From contig CAJQUN010000479.1 in NCBI GenBank assembly GCA_907163345.1, positions 124,001 to 188,000 on the forward strand: DNA of 64,000 nucleotides, written 5' to 3'. Positions within the stretch are counted from its first letter, which is position 1, and each line of letters opens with the position of its first letter. Shown piece by piece: positions 58,603 through 64,000 of the stretch. The translations under genes were made by a program, and so were the position numbers. Under the pieces are notes generated by a model, which was given only the letters and a program-made list of their open reading frames with translations, searched no databases and had not been told where the DNA came from. This DNA comes from Haberlea rhodopensis (Eukaryota > Streptophyta > Magnoliopsida > Lamiales > Gesneriaceae).

Positions 58603-61168
58603 TGTAAGAATCCTCGTGCCCTTAACCCGTTATTAGTGTATTAATCCATACCATTAGTGCATAAAACATACTATCATGGGGAAAAGCCATGTGCAAGTGC
58701 AACACCATGTGCTATCCAGAAAATTTCTTGCATTCTATCCGCATAATATTCAAATTCCCCAACCACGATTATTTATATAACATGCACCCTTATAATACAC
58801 TAACATGCTCTCAGTTCATTTGGCAATTCCATATTTAATTGCATGCAAACCATGAATGAATAGAGAAGAGCCGTAACCCATTTATACATTCCATATACAC
58901 GTAAGATGTACTCACATAAGAGCACCCAATGAACACGCGTGTATCTAATGTATAAAAGACTCTACCGGATACCGTTACTGGCACTTCAATCCTGGAAGCA
59001 CCTCCCAAGCACAGCTCGATCTCAACTCTGGATCCATGCACTTGTTCAACCACCTCTGGTACCTCGATCCTGGAAGTACCTCAATCAACAGCCCGAGCTC
59101 GACTCCAAAGTTGCTGCTACACCTGTAACACCTGTCCCAACAGAGACAGCCCACACACGGGGTGAGCATACCAATACCACCAATCCAATAATCATAACAT
59201 TGCAATTCATAATTTACAGAATGTAAATTTTATAATTTAAATGATACTCCCTGGATGGTAACACCCTCATCCGGGATCCCCTGTATTGTCCATGTTCTCA
59301 AAATAACCAAACTCATCAAATTCCCAAAGCCAGTTAATCGCCACATAGATTAACTAATATCGTTCTATCATGCCAGTTCCATAATCAATATAGTAAAATC
59401 ATTATATAAAAGACCGTAGATATCACATAAATCTAATCTATGATTCCATGTTCCTATTTCATTGCTCGCCCTATGCGGCATTCTAAACCCCGCGCACGCT
59501 CAACAATAGCGGCGTCATAACCGATGGTCGCTCAAAGGCGACGGCATCCCAAATCATTGCTCGCTCAATAGCGGCACCGTATGGTTCCCAATGTATAATC
59601 CATTTGACGCAAATACCATTTACCATGCATATCGTTATCCATTCATAGTAAATATCATTCACCATGCATTTCCATACCTATTCGATGCAATTACCACATG
59701 CCACATATTTCAATGTCCATATAATGCAATTAACACACACCACGTGTTCCAATACCCGTTTAGTACAATTATCACACACCATGCATTTCACAGTTGCAAC
59801 ACTGTAATAGACTATGCTCGTACGTCATACGTACCTTAAGTCTCCGTAGTCCAAGCCAAACCTTGCTTGAGTTCCAAGCCTCGAGAAATATGTGCTAAAA
59901 CACATAAACAACACACAATCAAGAATAAGAATGCGATCACGTGCCCACGCACGTTTGCAACCTCAAACCCATCGTCAATCCATGACGATTACCAAAATAG
60001 AAGCCCCCGGGCTAAGCATGCATAATACCCAAAATATACCATTTAACAAGTTTAAAAGATATCCCAGAATTCAACCGAGAATTCCGTTAATTAATTTTGG
60101 CTCCAACCAATCCATTTTAAAAGTATAGCATTCTCATTGGAATGTAGACATTGCCCCGGAAACGGCCCCTTTAAACCCCGATTCCAAAATCCCGACATTT
60201 CCAAAATTTTGAAAAAAACAAAGGAAACTGGGCCGCGATCGATCGGCGCCAAGCCGCGATCGATCGCCACATCCTACTGCCCGAAAAAAACATGCCGCGA
60301 TCGATCGCCACATCTCACGATCGATCGCCGAGACCCTCGCGATCGATCGCCCACTTTTCGCGATCGATCGCCGCTACTGCTCATCGCCTTCCCAAATCAG
60401 TAGCATGTCGCGATCGATCGGCGCATAGCCGCGATCGATCGCGACCTGCGGGTTTCCGAAAATTTCGAGCTTCAATGGTGTTTTTCACACCCAAACTCAA
60501 AACCAACACCCCTAACTTTCTCAACACTCCCAATACTCCATTTAAACTCCATAAAAACACTAAAATTAACATTTTAGATTTTAACCCAAAACCCCCAAAC
60601 ACAAATCCAACCCAAAAGCTCAACCATAACACACCATACCACTATCAAATCGAAGACAATGACGAGGGGAAGAAACTTACCAACTTATCTTCGAGAAATC
60701 CGGCTCCTAGGACGAGCCTCCATCGATTTTGCCCATCAAAGGGAAAGGGGAAGGGTTTGGGGTGAGAGAGTGGCGTGAGGGAGAGGAGAGAAATGGATTC
60801 CGAATGACGGAATCCCGAGTCCAACTGGTATATATAGCAAAAATGCCCCAAAATACCAATACCTCCACAAACACATCATGATTCATTAAAAATCATCTGT
60901 TTTAAAAAATCCTCTCCACAACAACAAATCCCCTGACTGGCCCCAACATAAGACACCCCGGACTCCAAGTCCCACTAAAAACCCAATTCATAGGTTTTCC
61001 ACCAAAATGAGAATACAATCTCAACCTTTGGATCCAACGATCTCAAATGCCCGATTTAACAACCTCGGGAGACCCAAAACCGCAATTAATTCCTAATTGC
61101 CACAATTAAAAATCCATCAAGGATTAATACCACACCGGGATTAACACCATTAATCCCCGGACATCACA
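58603..61168 (-). repeat. 3' LTR of element C
   Basis: 2,566 bp. Minus strand TGTGATGTCCGGGG... to ...GAGGATTCTTACA. TATA box TATATATAG-type at 60829-60837; a good donor AGTTG/GTAAGT at 60681/60680; palindrome array 60442-60235; exon-like block ending ACTTAAG at 59835; hairpin 59834-59820; GCGGC...GAGCG repeats at 59460-59580. Its distal half matches C' at 18839-28689. Confidence 0.9.
60235..60442 (-). repeat. Palindrome array GCGATCGATCGC in C LTR
   Basis: Copies starting at 60235 (ends G), 60256, 60297, about 60319 (starts A), 60339, 60360, about 60410 (ends G) and 60431. Confidence 0.93.
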
Positions 61169-63192
61169 ATTATCCCCCACTAATAAAATTCCGTCCTCGA
61201 AATTGCACCGGTGTACTCCACGTAACACCAGGACTACACAAACAAAACAAAGCCATGACCCCGATTTTGGACCACATTAGAATCGAATTAACAACTGCGA
61301 GAACACCCATCTCGCACCAAGCTCTAAAATAGAGCAGACGCCAAAACCAATACAAACCCAAAATATAACAACATACCTCTACGTGAATCGTCCCAGGAGT
61401 CGGTCCACCATGACTGAAAATCAACCAAACCTTCCTTGGTCCCGACATAGATATCACTCCATGATATTCATCACTTGCCCACGATGCTTGACACGCATCG
61501 TCATGATGGGGACCACTAGTGTACAACAGTATACTCACAGAAAATCCGGCTTTCGCTTCCCAGTCCATCTCCTCCAAAGGAGTAGTTGCATCACTTGCAA
61601 CCCGGATCGGGTTACCCACGGTCACCGATCTACACAAAGCACATCTCCGAGGATGTTTACACCGGTGTGTTCCAAGAAACCATATCTTGGTCCTGACACA
61701 CCATCAGACCCCACAAAGTTTCAAGTTCCACAGGGTACACGCAAGACAAACAATTGCATTCGTACACACGTGTCAATCATGACACTAAACAAACCCGAAT
61801 CTCGGCCATCCCTTATTTATCCTTGGATCCAACAATCCTAAAATAGGAAGGCTATCGAATTATCCAACAAGAATTACCATGATTCCAAAACACGATGATC
61901 CCTCCTCAGGGGAAGTCAAACAACCCTCACGATCATTCATCAGAATGCATCGTGCCATCGAGATTACCGATCTCGAGGTTCCACAATCTCACACCGGAGA
62001 TTCACCAAACCAAGCATACACACTCGACGTTCAACAATGAACAAAATAACGCTGGCATTCGCATACACTCACGGCATACATGCCCAAACACCAATCACAA
62101 CATGCATACACAATGCAATAGACTCGGGTATCTCCAATCATACCCAAATCCCAAAACCAACTGTCAAACCTCGATTATTCTCACCCCACGGAGAATGATG
62201 GTTGACAAACCAAAACCAAAGGGTGTGATTTCAACATCACCACCACACGAACCAAAATGACGAATCTCCCCCAAAGATTCAACCGGTAGGTATCATAATA
62301 CCGCCTTCCTCTCAAGGAAAAAGTCATGAATCCATGATCCTCCAATCCTCGAACCACCGTTCGGAAGACCTGGATATATTTATACCAAAACATATCCCAG
62401 AACCCAGAAATACACAACTGGTTAGAGTAGTGCATCATACCACCATTACCCGATCCAAAATCCGTATACGCCATGTATACACATCCCAACGATGCTCTGT
62501 ACTAATGCCATAGTACTCCACAATCGAGCATCTCCCCGGAGACGTCTCCTCAAACGTCGCACCGAGGTAAGAAATCCATTACTTGGTCCAACACCAGTAA
62601 TGTTTACCATGGCTGATTTACAATCAATCCACGACCGATGCAAGCTGTCTCCAAGACAGTACAATCCAAATCTCTCCAAGAGACAAAATCAGTATAGTAG
62701 TGTCACCCCACTAACTATATCTCACAAACCATTGTGACTCCCATTGCATGCCATATGCAAGGATGCTCAACTAGAGCTAACAACGACTTGTTGACACTCA
62801 CGTTGGTAATACCAACAAAATTGAGCTGTCCCAGTACAAGTCCCTCAAAACAATGGCGTATAAACGTCCCCGTGAGGTATTCCTTACCTCAATCACCATG
62901 CCACATAGAGACTACAAGAGTCTATCATAACCCTCATTGTATCGCCATACGATTCACCCATCTCGAATCCAACGAGCAACATAAAGGCTAACACAAGCCC
63001 ACCAAAGTACTGCAACCATACCTGGCTAGCGATTCGCTGGCCCCATAGGCTTATACCAACTACCAACGTGACACACGTCTCAACCCGGTATACCATACCG
63101 TACAAACCATTAGAGTTGTGGGTCATCACCCAACATATCTATAAAACACCAAGCACAATGGACATCCAGGTGTCCTTGCTTAACTACCATGC
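61169..63192 (-). other. C internal region (non-coding)
   Basis: About 2 kb aligned by eye to D 41639-42900: the same order of blocks (polypurine tract, ACACCAGGACTACAC, GAATCG, CATCATGATG-like and CACCTTACGATT-like words) at lower identity. Short open frames on both strands resemble no known protein and are not shared in frame with D. Confidence 0.75.
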
Positions 63193-64000
63193 TGTGGGGT
63201 CCTCATTACTTAATCCATTATGTATCATGTTAACATACATATGTGAGTCTGAATTAAGTAATAACAGGCACTGATTAAGAGTATCGTACTAGTTAAGTTG
63301 TTACAGGGTTTATAAAAACCTATCCACTACACATCATATGTACAAACAACAACCTACTACAAGATAACTCATAGGCAGTGGTTCAGCTCGCAGCGGAAAA
63401 TGACTCACATCCCGTCCTCCCACATCTATGAGTCCCTACAGAAACAGTTACACAACGTGAGTATAGATAATAAATATTTCAGTGCGATATCAAAACACAA
63501 TATCAATATCAATGATAAAGCACAATAAATCATCTAATATGACATGTCTCAACAATCACCCTATTATCACGAGCCCAGTATGATATGCCTATTCAGCTCA
63601 ATATGTCAGTGGAACCACATCACATCTTCATATTAGCAGCACATATCATAGCACCGTACTCATCTGTGATAATAGCCAGAGCATATACCCAAACCAGGCA
63701 TATATCTCTCAAACCAAAGCATATGTAGTATATCTATCGTGGCAACGATCCCTGCCAAAGCATATACCCAACCTGGCATATCTATCAAGGCAATGATCTT
63801 ACCAAAACATATACACATATCTATCAAGGCATCCATCCCAATCATATGAAATCCATGTATGTACATGCATATGATACTACCAATCATATGACACAAAACT
63901 AACATAATTCATATGATATCAAAACCATAACATCATCATCACATAATATCTATACTCCGTACGTCAACACGTACCTGTACTGCGACACAAACGATTTAAA
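63193..64000 (-). repeat. LTR E' (related to E), partial
   Basis: TGTGGGGTCCTCATTAC marks its end (minus ...GGACCCCACA). Read on the minus strand it matches the E LTR 35430-36060: GGAGGACGGGAT-like, GCTGCGAGCTGAACCACTG, the TTCCACTGACATATTGAGCTG block and CACGATAGATATGCC repeats. Hairpin 63959-63974. It gives the LTR end that is deleted in the E 5' LTR. It runs off the right edge. Confidence 0.85.

Larger units (their letters stand above)
58603..63192 (-). mobile_element. Non-coding LTR element C, partial, minus strand
   Basis: 3' LTR 58603-61168 and internal region 61169-63192, interrupted by LTR E'. The internal left end has a polypurine tract (minus TTAGTGGGGGATAAT) and a TTTCGAGGACGGAA motif. 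The internal region is homologous to D but clearly diverged and has no gag or pol, so C and D are sister non-autonomous families. PBS and 5' LTR are not in the window. Confidence 0.85.

Noticed and set aside
61383..61841. 152-residue + strand frame in the C internal region
   Set aside because: No domain, and not conserved in frame with the homologous D region.

Overview
The window is a repeat-dominated stretch of a flowering-plant nuclear genome, probably a eudicot. The evidence is plant-type Ty3/gypsy chromoviruses, Athila/Tat-type and Ty1/copia retrotransposons, primer-binding sites complementary to plant initiator tRNA-Met and tRNA-Asp, a TRIM, a hAT remnant, and one ordinary two-exon gene. 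I see no bacterial genes, rRNA, intact tRNA or CRISPR array. Family letters (A, A2, A', B, C, C', D, E, E', F, G, H) are mine.

Layout. 1-5249: 3' half of a + strand chromovirus (A) with decayed pol and its 3' LTR. 5250-10456: the only host-like island. It holds a SINE-like trace, a minus-strand gene (exons 8987-8519 and 6808-6702) with a 356-bp TRIM in its intron (TSD tcctg), and a hAT remnant. 10457-17965: a minus-strand relative of A (A2), whose integrase is split by a solo LTR (B, TSD tgtag). 17966-18838: Athila/Tat-like LTR and gag debris. 18839-28689: a 5'-truncated LTR (C') split by a young 8.5-kb Ty1/copia element (TSD cgagc). 28690-30808: an Athila-type remnant (H). 30809-34275: a decayed gypsy pol and LTR (G). 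34276-58383: chromovirus E, split inside reverse transcriptase by solo LTR A' (TSD tgggg), which is itself split by a 15.4-kb LTR-internal-LTR-internal-LTR array of a non-coding family D (TSD acatg). 58384-58602: start of another LTR (F). 58603-63192: LTR and internal region of C, a sister of D. 63193-64000: an LTR related to E.

All the autonomous polyproteins seen are broken. D and C have long LTRs, a gypsy-like polypurine tract and (in D) a PBS, but no gag or pol, so they would need proteins supplied in trans.

The most interesting signal is a common layout inside the chromovirus-like LTRs. Nearly every LTR has a TATA-like box, a splice-donor-like site, an array of CpG-containing palindromes (GCGATCGATCGC; TTCGAA in D), a short exon-like block, and a second donor-like site. 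That second site lies in a perfect or near-perfect hairpin, GTACGT-loop-ACGTAC, conserved at 14 positions while loop and flanks vary. Minisatellites follow, then an acceptor-like site. I read this as a possible regulated split leader; it is an inference that RNA data could test.
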